A stretch of 64,000 nucleotides of DNA from Bacteroidota bacterium (GCA_018267275.1 JAFDYV010000003.1:1-64000); one strand, 5' to 3'; counted from the first letter of the stretch, positions 8,703-17,812 are shown. Made by a program: numbers and translations. The notes: a model not told the origin generated them from the sequence alone.

Positions 8703-9940
8703 CACAACCTTCGCGCATCCATTTGTTTCAAGGCTACGGTATTGAGCTGGAGTACATGCTGGTGGATAAAACCACGCTTGCTGTAAAACCGATAGTAGAT
8801 GAAGTGTTGAAGCACGAATTAGGCAACTACGGCAGCGATTTTGAAAACGGAATGGTAACGTGGTCAAACGAATTGGTGCTGCATGTGATTGAACTAAAAT
8901 CCACCCATCCTGAAAACAACTTCAACGCGCTGGAAAATGCGTTTGCCGATGACGTAAAACGAATTAATGGCATTTTGGAGAAATGGAATGCGATGCTCAT
9001 GCCCACTGCCGCGCACCCATTGATGAATCCGATAACGGATACAAAATTATGGCCGCATGATAACAACGAGGTATATCAACTTTACGACTCCATCTTCAAC
9101 GCCAAAGGGCACGGCTGGTCTAACTTACAGAGTACTCATCTGAACTTGCCGTTTTATGACGATGAAGAATTTGCCAAGTTGCATGCAGCGGTGCGATTGG
9201 TGCTGCCACTGCTGCCAGCATTGTGTGCGAGTTCGCCCATTTTAGACGGCAAGTTGACGGGGCATTTGGACACGCGCCTCTCCTACTATAAAACAAATCA
9301 AGCTAAAATACCTTCTATTACAGGCAAGGTGATTCCCGAAAGAATATTTTCGAAGCGCAATTACCTGCAAAAGGTTTACGACAAGATAAAGGCTGACATC
9401 GCTCCGTACGATGCATCGGGTGTGCTGAACCCCATTTGGGTCAACTCGCGTGGGGCAATACCGCGGTTTGATCGTGGCTCGATTGAGATCCGCATCATGG
9501 ACATACAAGAATGCCCCACAGCCGACATGGCCATTATTGAATTGGTGATTGAAACACTCAAGGCGCTGGTGAATGGTAAGTTTATCCACCACGAAAAGCA
9601 GATGGAATACAAAACCGATGGCCTTGTAGCGGTGTATGAAAAAGTTCTGGCAGAAGGGCAACGCGCCACCATTGACGATGTTGACTATTTGCGCGCATTT
9701 GGATTGACCGCTGCTTGCACTCCGCGCGAACTGTGGCAGAAGGTTATTGAAAAGATCGCTGGCAGTGGCAACACAGCCTTGGAAAAGTGGAAGCCAGAGC
9801 TATCTGTTATTCTCACTGAAGGAACGCTTTCTGAGCGCATCATAAGGGCAATGAACGGAGATGCTTCAACAGAATCCATCGCGCGCATCTATCGGCAGCT
9901 GGCAGGTTGCCTGGCGCAAAACAAGATGTTTATTCCGTAA
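8699..9940 (+). CDS. GCS2-type carboxylate-amine ligase
   Basis: A 413-residue protein of the glutamate-cysteine ligase 2 family (glutamine-synthetase-like fold). Visible motifs are GYGIELEYMLVD at the N-terminus, with the paired Glu residues of the ATP/metal site, then NELVLHVIELKSTHP, WSNLQSTHLNLPF, and GSIEIRIMDIQECPTADMA toward the C-terminus. Family members make a peptide bond to a free carboxylate, as in gamma-glutamylcysteine synthesis, but many are orphan ligases with unknown substrates. Translation is coupled by overlap with the ATP-grasp gene. Together with the C39-like peptidase this makes a two-ligase, one-peptidase set. Confidence 0.85.
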   Translation: MTQPSRIHLFQGYGIELEYMLVDKTTLAVKPIVDEVLKHELGNYGSDFENGMVTWSNELVLHVIELKSTHPENNFNALENAFADDVKRINGILEKWNAMLMPTAAHPLMNPITDTKLWPHDNNEVYQLYDSIFNAKGHGWSNLQSTHLNLPFYDDEEFAKLHAAVRLVLPLLPALCASSPILDGKLTGHLDTRLSYYKTNQAKIPSITGKVIPERIFSKRNYLQKVYDKIKADIAPYDASGVLNPIWVNSRGAIPRFDRGSIEIRIMDIQECPTADMAIIELVIETLKALVNGKFIHHEKQMEYKTDGLVAVYEKVLAEGQRATIDDVDYLRAFGLTAACTPRELWQKVIEKIAGSGNTALEKWKPELSVILTEGTLSERIIRAMNGDASTESIARIYRQLAGCLAQNKMFIP

Positions 9941-9996
9941 CTTTCGATTCCAGTAATATTCCAGTTTGATATTTTCAGGTTTGGTAGTTTGTCAAT

Positions 9997-11466
9997 TCAA
10001 CTTCCATACACCCACTCCATCAGGGTAACAGAGGCGAAATAGATCAACGTAATAGAAATGATGTTGAGCCAGATGCCAGCCTTCATCATGTGCTTCACTT
10101 GCATATGTCCACTGCTAAACACAATGGCGTTCGGTGGCGTTGCCACGGGGAACATAAAAGCCATACTCGCACCAAGCGTTACGGGCATTCCCATCAAAAT
10201 CGGGTCGATGCCGAGATTGGTGGCAATGCCAAATACCACCGGTAAAAAAATCTGCACCAATGCCACATTGCTCATCAGCTCGGTGATGAACACCGCTGCG
10301 GTAATCAAACCAAACAACAACCAATTGGTAGACGGACTATTGGCCGCAATTTTTGCGCCCACCGCCTGAATGATACCTGCATTGGAAAGCCCTTGCGCCA
10401 AACACAGACCTCCGCCAAATAAAATCAAAATTCCCCATGCCATTTTCTCGGTATCGCTCCACTTCAACAAAAAGCTCATCTGCTTCCAGTCTACCGGCAT
10501 CACAAACATGAGCACACCGCCCAACATCGCCACGTTGGTATCGTTCAGCATTTCTTTCTTTAGAAGGATATTGATGGGCTGCTGAAATATCCAAAGCAGG
10601 CACGTGGTGGCAAAAATGACCATCACCAGTTTTTCTTCTTTGCGCAGCGCGCCCAACTCCTTCAGCTTTGATTTAATCAGTTCATCGCTGCCCTTTACAT
10701 TGGCGATTCCATTCTTGAATAACAGTGAAGTGATGATAAAATACATGGCCACCAACAACAAGGTCATCAACGGCACGCCCACTAGCATCCACTTGCCAAA
10801 GTCAAGCTTTTGATGATAGAACTGATCGAGCAAGCCGGCAAAAACCACATTGGGCGGTGTGCCAATGATTGTGCCGATACCGCCAATGCTGGAAGCATAG
10901 CCAATGGTGAGCAGCAGGCCGATGGCAAAATTCCTTTCGCCTTTCGGCAACGCTTCGTTTGGCACTGAAGCATCGCTTTTCAATAGGTTGATGACAGAGA
11001 GCGCAATGGGTAGCATCATCATAGCCGTGGCCGTGTTGCTAATCCACATGCTGATGAAGGCAGTGGAAATCATAAAACCCAAAATGATTCCGTTGCCGGA
11101 GGTGCCGGTGATTTTAATGAGGTTCAGTGCAATTCGTTCGTGCAAGCGATGTTTCTCCAAACCCAACGCTATCATAAATCCACCCATGAACAAAAACACG
11201 ATGGGGTTGGCATAAGGCGCTGCCGCCTCGCTCATCTTCATCACGCCCAAAAAGGGGAAAAGTACGAGCGGCAACAGTGCGGTAATGGCAATAGGCACTG
11301 CCTCAGTCATCCACCAAACAATGATCCACGCGGCCAATGCCAGCACCTTGCCGGCCGAGGGTGAAATGAAATCAGCGCTAATTAGGTTGATCAGCAAAAA
11401 GAAAACCAGTGGACCGGCAAGAAACCCAATTACTTTTTGCCAGTCGGTCGAACTATTTTTTGTCAT
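9997..11466 (-). CDS. DASS-family (SLC13) sodium/dicarboxylate symporter
   Basis: A 489-residue inner-membrane protein with about 11-12 hydrophobic segments. WMTEAVPIAITALLPLVLFP is a DASS hallmark near residue 52. The first sodium-site motif SNTATAMMMLPIA is intact; the second repeat has ELMSNVALVQIFLP in place of SNT, followed by ATPPNAIVFSSGHM. Family members import succinate, malate, fumarate or citrate together with sodium. No sensor or dicarboxylate pathway genes lie nearby, so the substrate is open. It starts 58 bases after the end of the RNA-binding gene, behind that gene's terminator, and so must have its own promoter or rely on read-through. Confidence 0.9.
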   Translation of the reverse strand: MTKNSSTDWQKVIGFLAGPLVFFLLINLISADFISPSAGKVLALAAWIIVWWMTEAVPIAITALLPLVLFPFLGVMKMSEAAAPYANPIVFLFMGGFMIALGLEKHRLHERIALNLIKITGTSGNGIILGFMISTAFISMWISNTATAMMMLPIALSVINLLKSDASVPNEALPKGERNFAIGLLLTIGYASSIGGIGTIIGTPPNVVFAGLLDQFYHQKLDFGKWMLVGVPLMTLLLVAMYFIITSLLFKNGIANVKGSDELIKSKLKELGALRKEEKLVMVIFATTCLLWIFQQPINILLKKEMLNDTNVAMLGGVLMFVMPVDWKQMSFLLKWSDTEKMAWGILILFGGGLCLAQGLSNAGIIQAVGAKIAANSPSTNWLLFGLITAAVFITELMSNVALVQIFLPVVFGIATNLGIDPILMGMPVTLGASMAFMFPVATPPNAIVFSSGHMQVKHMMKAGIWLNIISITLIYFASVTLMEWVYGS

Positions 11467-11471
11467 GTCGT

Positions 11472-11501
11472 AAAAAAAAAGCGAAGGCTTCCCTTCGCTT
11501 T
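11472..11501 (-). terminator. Rho-independent terminator of the RNA-binding protein gene
   Basis: A perfect 10-base stem (aaagcgaagg / ccttcgcttt) with a 4-base loop lies at 11478-11501. On the minus strand it is followed by an unbroken run of nine U (11472-11480). It sits 22 bases after the stop of the RRM gene and a few bases before the start of the symporter gene. Confidence 0.9.
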
Positions 11502-11523
11502 GAGTTAAAGTATTTCCAAATGG

Positions 11524-11790
11524 CTACGCCTGCTGGCCTCCGCCTTCACCTTTGGGGTTTGCAGGCTTCACCACAATGGTGCGGCCATCCAATTCAGTTT
11601 CATTCAATGCAGCAATGGCAGCTTGGGCCTCTGCATCATTGGCCATCTCTACAAAGCCAAATCCCTTTGATCGGCCCGTGTCGCGGTCTTTTACAATTTT
11701 AGCAGAGGTAACTTGGCCAAACTTGGCAAATGCAGCTTCCAGGTCTTCGCGCCTGGTTTTGAAATTTAAGCGAGCAACGAAAATGTTCAT
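11524..11790 (-). CDS. RRM-type RNA-binding protein
   Basis: An 88-residue protein consisting of one RNA-recognition motif. RNP2 is IFVARL at residues 3-8, and RNP1 is KGFGFVEM in the middle. A short Gly-rich tail follows (PKGEGGGQQA). The ATG at 11790 begins directly at the domain, so the longer frame to 11832 is not used. Small RRM proteins of this kind are abundant in Bacteroidota (and cyanobacteria), where they probably act as RNA chaperones or post-transcriptional regulators in place of Hfq. It has its own terminator and long upstream region, so it is likely a single-gene unit. Confidence 0.92.
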   Translation of the reverse strand: MNIFVARLNFKTRREDLEAAFAKFGQVTSAKIVKDRDTGRSKGFGFVEMANDAEAQAAIAALNETELDGRTIVVKPANPKGEGGGQQA

Positions 11791-11959
11791 AGTGCTGAAA
11801 ATAGGGTGAATAAATAAGTTTACGTTCAACAACCTTCACAAAATAGTAAATTATTCGCAACAATTTCAAGGGGCATTTTTCAAGCAACCTAAAATCACGC
11901 TTTTCAACTAAAAACGGTCGGCTGTACAAAACACACCTTTTGCTTGTTTATATTTGAAT

Positions 11960-12364
11960 ATGGAAAAAATAGAACACATTGGGATTGCAGTAAAAAATCT
12001 GGATGAAGCCAACAAATTATTTGCGAAGCTTCTGGGCAAGCCACACTACAAAATAGAATCGGTGGCCAGCGAAGGTGTGCGCACCTCGTTTTTTGAAGTA
12101 GGCGGAATTAAGATTGAACTACTGGAAGCCACACGTGCCGACTCGCCCGTGGCAAAATTTATTGAAAAGCGTGGAGAGGGCATTCACCATTTGGCCTTTG
12201 CCGTTCAGGGCATAGAAAAAGAAATGGATCAATGTGCTGAAAAGGGTTTTCATTTATTGGCCGATGCACCAAAAGATGGTGCTGACAACAAACGGATAGT
12301 CTTCCTGCACCCCAAGTACACCAACGGAGTGTTGGTGGAAATGTGTGAGGAGAAGAAAAACTAA
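11960..12364 (+). CDS. mce: Methylmalonyl-CoA epimerase
   Basis: A 134-residue vicinal-oxygen-chelate protein with two VOC half-modules. IEHIGIAVKNLDEA supplies the first metal His (His7). GIHHLAFAV in the second half supplies another His, and the ending GVLVEM supplies the Glu ligand. TSFFEVGGIKIELLE is typical of the epimerase. It interconverts (R)- and (S)-methylmalonyl-CoA in the propionyl-CoA/succinyl-CoA route. TATATTTG at 11949-11956 ends only three bases before the ATG. If it is the promoter the message is leaderless; otherwise the match is chance. The mutase genes are not in this window. Confidence 0.88.
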   Translation: MEKIEHIGIAVKNLDEANKLFAKLLGKPHYKIESVASEGVRTSFFEVGGIKIELLEATRADSPVAKFIEKRGEGIHHLAFAVQGIEKEMDQCAEKGFHLLADAPKDGADNKRIVFLHPKYTNGVLVEMCEEKKN

Positions 12365-12417
12365 AATTCGATGCTCGGTAAGGAACAATCCAATTCGGAA
12401 ACGAATGAGATTCTTCG

Positions 12418-14115
12418 CTAGCGCTCAGAATTCGATTGGCTTCTCCACCCTGGCCCTCTCACCACCCTGCCTGGCCTCGCGTTGGTGTGTTCTCCATTCT
12501 CTAATACTTGCGTTCCGTTGACAAACACGTGTAACATGCCCGTGCTGTATTGATGTGGCTTTTCAAATGTAGCGTGGTCTTGAATTTTGGCCGGATCAAA
12601 AATGGCAATGTCTGCAAAGTAACCCGGTGTTAGTGCACCGCGCTTTTTGATTTTTAGATTGGATGCCGGCAGTGACGTTAACTTTCGAATGGCCTCTGCC
12701 AACGTAATCACTTTTTCATCGCGTACATACTTGCCGAGTAACCGAGAAAAATTTCCGTACGCCCTCGGATGGGTACTGGTTTTCAAGAAAACGGGTGAAG
12801 TGGTGGGCGACTCAGCGTCTGACCCAAAACTGATATAAGGTAGTTTGAGCTGGCGCTTCACGTTTTCTTCGCTCATTAGAAAATAAGCAGTTCCCACCCG
12901 GGTACTATCGGCAATCACTAAGTCCATGGCTGTTTCCTCAGGCGACTTACCGTAAATTTTCGCCACTTGGCCTAACGTTTTTCCAGTGAAGTTCTTCCTC
13001 AACGAATCGTTTACAAAACCAAGCAATAGTATTTTCTCCGGATCGCCCGCCAACCGCATCAGGTTCTCCCATTTGTCGGTGGGCGTACGCATTTCTTGCA
13101 ACGCTTTTTTACGTATCACCGGGTCTTTCATGCGTTTGATCCACTCATTAATTCCGCCCTCTTGTATCCAGGGGGGCATGGCAGCATCCAAGCCAGTAGC
13201 ACCCGCAATGTATGTGTACATGTCGGCAGTGATTTTCACTCCGTTTTGATTAGCCCGATCTATTTTTGCGAGCACTGAATCAATCTTATTCCAGTTTTCT
13301 GTTCCACTAAATTTTAGGTGATAGATTTCTGCCGGCAACTTTCCTTCACGGGCAATGCGGATAGTTTCATCTACGGCTTTGAAAATCGCATTTCCCTCAC
13401 TGCGCATATGTGTAATGTACATGCCGCCATATTCACCCGCCACTTTGCAAAGTTCAATCAACTCTTCGGTAGATGAATAATTGGCCGGAGCATAAATCAA
13501 AGAAGAGCCTACCCCCAACGCACCTTCTTCCATTGCCTGTTTTACCAATGCTTTCATACGGGCCATCTCCTCGTCATTTGGCAATCGGTTGGCATAACCT
13601 AACTCATGCACGCGCACGGTAGTTGCACCAATGAAAGATGCAACATTGGGAGATACGCCCCGCTTTTCAAGAGACTCTAAATATTGGCCAAGTGTGATCC
13701 AATCAATTTCATAAGCGGTTTCTGGGTCGCGCTTCATTTGCTCTTGCGCTTGCTTTTTCATTTGGTCGTTTAAAGGCCCCATCGAACTGCCCTCGCCAAA
13801 GACCTCTAAGGTGACACCTTGCCGAATATCTGCTTGCGAATTACCATCGATCATCAACGACTCCACTGCCCAACTCAACATATTGATGAAGCCCGGAGCA
13901 ACAGCCAAGCCCTTTGCATCGATTTCCTTTTTACCCTGCGCACCCGATAGATCGCCAATAAAGGCAACGGTATCGGCATTGATGCCCACATCGGTCAATA
14001 CCCCTTCTTTGCCAGAACCATCATATACTGTTCCGCCACGGATAACGACATCGAACTTCTGCTTTTGACAAGCTACCAGCAACAATAGAATGCATGCAAC
14101 AAGGGTGGGTTTCAT
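12418..14115 (-). CDS. D-aminoacylase-like amidohydrolase lipoprotein
   Basis: A 565-residue protein with a lipoprotein signal (LLLLVACQ, lipobox Cys16), so it is anchored in the periplasm or on the outer membrane. It has the composite domain of N-acyl-D-amino-acid deacylases: a small beta-sandwich (FDVVIRGGTVYDGSG; AFIGDLSG), a TIM barrel, and a C-terminal GYFADIAIFDPAKIQD strand set. Where most relatives have APGFID followed by an HxH zinc pair, this one reads APGFINMLSW, with no His. Other ligand regions are present (YITHMRSEG, EIYHLKFSG, FGSDAESP). It may use a single metal, act on other substrates, or be a distinct subfamily. The family hydrolyses N-acyl-D-amino acids or similar amides. 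Confidence 0.85.
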   Translation of the reverse strand: MKPTLVACILLLLVACQKQKFDVVIRGGTVYDGSGKEGVLTDVGINADTVAFIGDLSGAQGKKEIDAKGLAVAPGFINMLSWAVESLMIDGNSQADIRQGVTLEVFGEGSSMGPLNDQMKKQAQEQMKRDPETAYEIDWITLGQYLESLEKRGVSPNVASFIGATTVRVHELGYANRLPNDEEMARMKALVKQAMEEGALGVGSSLIYAPANYSSTEELIELCKVAGEYGGMYITHMRSEGNAIFKAVDETIRIAREGKLPAEIYHLKFSGTENWNKIDSVLAKIDRANQNGVKITADMYTYIAGATGLDAAMPPWIQEGGINEWIKRMKDPVIRKKALQEMRTPTDKWENLMRLAGDPEKILLLGFVNDSLRKNFTGKTLGQVAKIYGKSPEETAMDLVIADSTRVGTAYFLMSEENVKRQLKLPYISFGSDAESPTTSPVFLKTSTHPRAYGNFSRLLGKYVRDEKVITLAEAIRKLTSLPASNLKIKKRGALTPGYFADIAIFDPAKIQDHATFEKPHQYSTGMLHVFVNGTQVLENGEHTNARPGRVVRGPGWRSQSNSER

Positions 14116-14293
14116 AGGTTTTGTTTTGTTTTGGTTTCGTAACGATTGGAAAATGAAAGTACCAAATGATTTTTAGCAATCGTAAATCAAATACCTTATC
14201 GGTAACAAACGTACACAGTCGGCTAAGCACCGCATCTCGGCCTAAAACCAATTTGAAGTTATCAATTTAATTGAACTACTTTGAAGCATCGCC

Positions 14294-15634
14294 ATGCAGC
14301 TGCCTCAAGCCTTCAAAGACTCGATTAACAATCAACTTGGCCCCGAGAGCAACGCTTTTTTTGATTCGTTGGCGGTACCCTCGCCCATTAGCATAAGGGC
14401 AAATCCGAGAAAATGGAAAAACCCAGCGGGCACGCAAGTTCCTTGGAGCGAGTACGGGTTTTATCTTCCCACACGGCCGAGTTTTACATTCGATCCGCTG
14501 TTTCATGCGGGGTGCTACTACGTGCAAGAAGCGAGTTCTATGCTGTTGGAGCAGGCAGTTAAGCAATCCATCGATTTGGCAAAGCCAATCATGGTGCTAG
14601 ATTTATGTGCTGCGCCTGGCGGTAAGTCCACCCATTTGTTAAGTCTGATTAGCAACCAATCGCTACTTGTCAGCAACGAAGTGATTCGAGCACGCGCGGC
14701 CATCTTATCCGAGAACATCACCAAGTGGGGCTATGGAAATTCGGTAGTCACCAATAACGATCCTGCTGATTTTGAGCAACTGGCAGGATTTTTTGATTTG
14801 ATCGTAGTGGACGCGCCTTGCTCTGGCGAAGGCATGTTTCGAAAAGATGCACAAGCGGTAAGCGAGTGGTCAGACGAACATGTAAGGCATTGCGCGCAAA
14901 GGCAACAGCGTATTTTGGCAGACGTGTGGCCTGCGCTGAAGGAAAATGGAATTTTGATTTACAGCACTTGCACGTACAACGAAATAGAAAACGAACAGAA
15001 CTTGCATTGGCTCGCCCAACAAAATGAGGTTGAGTTTAAGAGACTACCGCTAGCAGCAAGTTGGGGTGTGCAGGAAGTGGAAAATTTAAATGTATTTGGA
15101 TACCGCTGTTACCCGCACCGCGTAACGGGAGAAGGGTTTTTCCTTTCCGTGGTACAAAAAAAACAAACCCAGCCACAAAAAAACCATCGGTTGAGAGATT
15201 TGCTTCCTTTGGCCAATAAAAAAACGGTAGAAAGTTTGGCACCTTGGATGATGAACAGCAATCATGAGTTGCTTCAATTGGGCGAGATGATCATCGGAAT
15301 ACCGCACCTCTACCACCAAGAAATCAATATCTTAACGCAATGCCTCAACACCACGCTGCGCGGCTCGGCCATCGCCACACAAAAACAAAATAAGTTTGTG
15401 CCCGAACATGCGTGGGCTTTGTCAGTAGATTTAAATCAGGCCAACTTTGTGTCCATCGACTTATCATTGGAAGAGGCCATTGCGTTCTTGAAAAAAGAGC
15501 CGATTCAGGTGGGTGAAGGCCTGAAAGGATTTGCCTTGGCAACCTACCAGCAGGTGCCGCTGGGTTGGATGAACCTGCTCGGCAACCGCATCAACAACCT
15601 TTATCCATCCGCATGGCGCATACTGAAAAAATAA
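14294..15634 (+). CDS. RsmB/RsmF-type (NOL1/NOP2/Sun) rRNA cytosine-C5 methyltransferase
   Basis: A 446-residue SAM-dependent RNA m5C methyltransferase. The SAM motif is VLDLCAAPGGKSTHL, followed by the acidic motif NEV. The two catalytic cysteines lie in VVDAPCSGEGMFRKD and LIYSTCTYNEIENE. After residue 300 it has the extra C-terminal domain seen in RsmF/YebU-type enzymes (WMNLLGNRINNLYP is the typical end), which suggests a 16S rRNA target. The start at 14294 (MQLPQAFKDSI) gives the normal N-terminus. An imperfect stem-loop follows the stop. Confidence 0.88.
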   Translation: MQLPQAFKDSINNQLGPESNAFFDSLAVPSPISIRANPRKWKNPAGTQVPWSEYGFYLPTRPSFTFDPLFHAGCYYVQEASSMLLEQAVKQSIDLAKPIMVLDLCAAPGGKSTHLLSLISNQSLLVSNEVIRARAAILSENITKWGYGNSVVTNNDPADFEQLAGFFDLIVVDAPCSGEGMFRKDAQAVSEWSDEHVRHCAQRQQRILADVWPALKENGILIYSTCTYNEIENEQNLHWLAQQNEVEFKRLPLAASWGVQEVENLNVFGYRCYPHRVTGEGFFLSVVQKKQTQPQKNHRLRDLLPLANKKTVESLAPWMMNSNHELLQLGEMIIGIPHLYHQEINILTQCLNTTLRGSAIATQKQNKFVPEHAWALSVDLNQANFVSIDLSLEEAIAFLKKEPIQVGEGLKGFALATYQQVPLGWMNLLGNRINNLYPSAWRILKK

Positions 15635-15690
15635 AAAACTGTTTTCGTGTTGTAAGAAAACACTAGTTTTATAAAAAAGAATCAACAAGC

Positions 15691-15867
15691 ATGGCAAAGA
15701 AATTAACAAAGGGAGACAAAAAGATATTTGGCGTATGCAGCGGCCTCGCCAACTATTTTGATATTGACCCCACCATTATGCGGGTGATTTTCGTTGGCGC
15801 GTTTCTGATGTTTGGAAGCGGCCTTTTAGCTTACATTATTTTAGCCGCCTTAATGCCCGACAAATAA
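15691..15867 (+). CDS. Small PspC-domain protein
   Basis: A 58-residue protein made of a single PspC domain: a basic start (MAKKLTKGDKKIFGVCSGLA), the NYFDIDPTIMRVIF core, and one membrane segment (GSGLLAYIILAALMP). Stand-alone PspC proteins are inner-membrane parts of envelope-stress responses and are common in Bacteroidota. The larger two-PspC protein at 44371 shares the same motif. It lies 56 bases after the rRNA methyltransferase and 13 bases before the sugar permease, so it may be cotranscribed with the permease. Confidence 0.88.
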   Translation: MAKKLTKGDKKIFGVCSGLANYFDIDPTIMRVIFVGAFLMFGSGLLAYIILAALMPDK

Positions 15868-15880
15868 CCCTCTTACTCGA

Positions 15881-17089
15881 ATGGAAAAAACTCCGTTGGT
15901 ACGCAAGCAGTACCTCACCACTTACATTTTTGTGACTAGCCTTTTTATGCTTTGGGGCATTGCACTGTCTATGGGCGATGTGCTCAATCGGCATTTCCAA
16001 AAAGTATTGCACGTGTCACTCGCACAGTCGGGGTTGGTGCAGTTTTCGCTCTTTGGTGCCTATGCTGTAATGGGCTTGCCTGCCGGGTGGCTAATGAAAA
16101 AGTACGGATACAAAAATGGCGTGCTCGTTGGTTTGCTTCTTTATGCAGCCGGAGCATTTCTCTTCATTCCGGCAGCAAGTGCCGAGTCGTTTACATTTTT
16201 TAGGATAGCGCTTTTTGTTTTAGCATGTGGTCTGGCAACGCTGGAAGCAGTTGCTCATCCATTCAGTGCAGCATTGGGAGATGAAGATCGTTCAGAGCAG
16301 CGCATCAACCTCTCACAGACTTTCAATGCAGTGGGTACCATTATTGGGCCCACCTTGGGCGGCTTCTTCATTTTAAGGGTTGCCCTTACGGGCGAAACGC
16401 AGCAAGATTTGCTTTCAGTAAAGTTATTATATGCAGCCATTGGCCTGGTCGTATTGTCGATTGGCGTGGCATTTTGGTTTGTAAAAGTGCCCAGCGTTCA
16501 AATACCTATTGACTCGAGCACACGTGGCTTCAAAGATCTTTTCAAAATCAAACATTTTAGATGGGCAGCGATTGCCCAGTTTTTTAATGTAGCAGCACAA
16601 GGCGGCACTTGGGCATACTTTATTAATTACGCGGTGAAGCACATGCCGGGGATGAGCGATGAAGCAGCAGCCTATTATTTTAGTGTAAGCATGGCGATGA
16701 TGCTGCTTGGCCGCATGGTAGGCACTTACCTCATGAACTTTATAGCACCCAACAAGTTGTTGGCAATTTTCGCTTTTGGTAGCATTTGTTTCTGTCTTGG
16801 CATTTCGCAGCATTGGGGATGGTTCTCTTTTGCTTGCCTCATCAGCCTGCAGTTTACATTCTCCATTATGTTCCCCACTATTTTTGGTTTGGGCTTGCGC
16901 AACTTGGGCGACCTCAAAGAAAAAGCCGCGTCTATCATTGTGATGGGCGTGGTGGGTGGCGCGGTATTCCCGCCCATCATGGGCTGGGTGGCAGACAAGT
17001 ATGGTGTGGCCAACGCCTATCTGTTGCCGATTATTTGCTATGTGGTAATACTACTATTTGGTGTTCGTTTTTATAAAGTGCGCGACTAA
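15881..17089 (+). CDS. FucP-like (FHS family) MFS sugar permease
   Basis: A 402-residue major-facilitator protein with 12 predicted membrane segments. The fucose/glucose-galactose permease signature is present: FVTSLFMLWGIALSMGDVLN at the start and, in segments 4-5, EAVAHPFSAALGDEDRSEQRINLSQTFNAVG. Family members import fucose, glucose, galactose or N-acetylglucosamine by proton symport. No sugar-catabolic gene is adjacent, so the substrate is unknown. The start directly precedes the conserved N-terminal region. Confidence 0.87.
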   Translation: MEKTPLVRKQYLTTYIFVTSLFMLWGIALSMGDVLNRHFQKVLHVSLAQSGLVQFSLFGAYAVMGLPAGWLMKKYGYKNGVLVGLLLYAAGAFLFIPAASAESFTFFRIALFVLACGLATLEAVAHPFSAALGDEDRSEQRINLSQTFNAVGTIIGPTLGGFFILRVALTGETQQDLLSVKLLYAAIGLVVLSIGVAFWFVKVPSVQIPIDSSTRGFKDLFKIKHFRWAAIAQFFNVAAQGGTWAYFINYAVKHMPGMSDEAAAYYFSVSMAMMLLGRMVGTYLMNFIAPNKLLAIFAFGSICFCLGISQHWGWFSFACLISLQFTFSIMFPTIFGLGLRNLGDLKEKAASIIVMGVVGGAVFPPIMGWVADKYGVANAYLLPIICYVVILLFGVRFYKVRD

Positions 17090-17148
17090 GCACAATCGCA
17101 AAAGCCCGTTCGGTCAAAACTTTTTGCATCGGCTATTGTTAAAATCGC

Positions 17149-17379
17149 ATGAGCAAAAAAACAGAATACCTTATTGGCATCAGCACGGGACTTCTTTTGA
17201 TTTATACGGTGCTGGCCGCATTACCGATTTCTTTCGCGGTGATTTTTTTATTGTTTTTAGCTTCATCCGCGTTCACCATTTGGATGGTGATCAGCATATT
17301 GAAAGACAAGTCCAACCTATCCCACAAAAAGTTTGACGATTTCTTCTACGAAGACACGCCCGCCAGACGTGTAAAATAA
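17149..17379 (+). CDS. Small membrane protein with two transmembrane segments
   Basis: A 76-residue protein with two back-to-back hydrophobic segments (LIGISTGLLLIYTVLAALPI and FAVIFLLFLASSAFTIWMVI), then a charged C-terminal tail (KDKSNLSHKKFDDFFYED). No functional motif is visible. It sits between the sugar permease and the DUF1801 gene, all on the plus strand with modest gaps. Confidence 0.65.
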   Translation: MSKKTEYLIGISTGLLLIYTVLAALPISFAVIFLLFLASSAFTIWMVISILKDKSNLSHKKFDDFFYEDTPARRVK

Positions 17380-17401
17380 AAACTTTGTTTCGTTAACTTT
17401 A

Positions 17402-17812
17402 TTGGCGAAAAAGCAAAAATGGATGCACTCGCCTGCCGTTGATAACTACCTTTTTGATAAACCTGAACCGGTAAAACTAATACTGGATGTACTGCGCGAG
17501 ATTATTTTCGAAACGGTATCGGATGTTGAAGAACAAATCAAATGGGGTATCCCATTCTACTCAAAAAACGGCCTATTGTGCTACCTTAACTTTGAAAAGA
17601 AAACACAAAAAGTGGTGCTGGGTTTAGTTGAAGGCAATTCCATCACCGACAAATACAACCTCTTTAGCCACGATACACAGCAGATCAAAAAGATTTATTT
17701 CACTTCAGTGGATGCCATACCGGTAAACAAGGTGAAGTACTACCTCGGTCAGGCTGTTAAAATCAATCGAACCAAGGAGAAGAACTTCATCAACATCCGC
17801 AAGAAGCGTTGA
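17402..17812 (+). CDS. DUF1801 (YdhG-like) domain protein
   Basis: The frame encodes up to 136 residues. The start is either a TTG at 17402 or the ATG at 17423, which would remove seven residues. The DUF1801 core is clear: EEQIKWGIPFYSKNGLLCYL, LGLVEGNSITDKYNLF and IPVNKVKYYLGQAV. This small alpha/beta domain is widespread and structurally known but has no assigned activity. It is probably cytoplasmic. Confidence 0.75.
   Translation: MAKKQKWMHSPAVDNYLFDKPEPVKLILDVLREIIFETVSDVEEQIKWGIPFYSKNGLLCYLNFEKKTQKVVLGLVEGNSITDKYNLFSHDTQQIKKIYFTSVDAIPVNKVKYYLGQAVKINRTKEKNFINIRKKR

Noticed and set aside
9941..9996. Heptamer array between the GCS2 and symporter genes
   Set aside because: Similar words recur, but at distances of 8, 11, 13 and 15 bases, so no clear 7-base register.
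15632..15675. Imperfect stem-loop after the rRNA methyltransferase gene as terminator
   Set aside because: The stem has a 3-base bulge and only a short U-rich stretch follows, so it is too weak to call.
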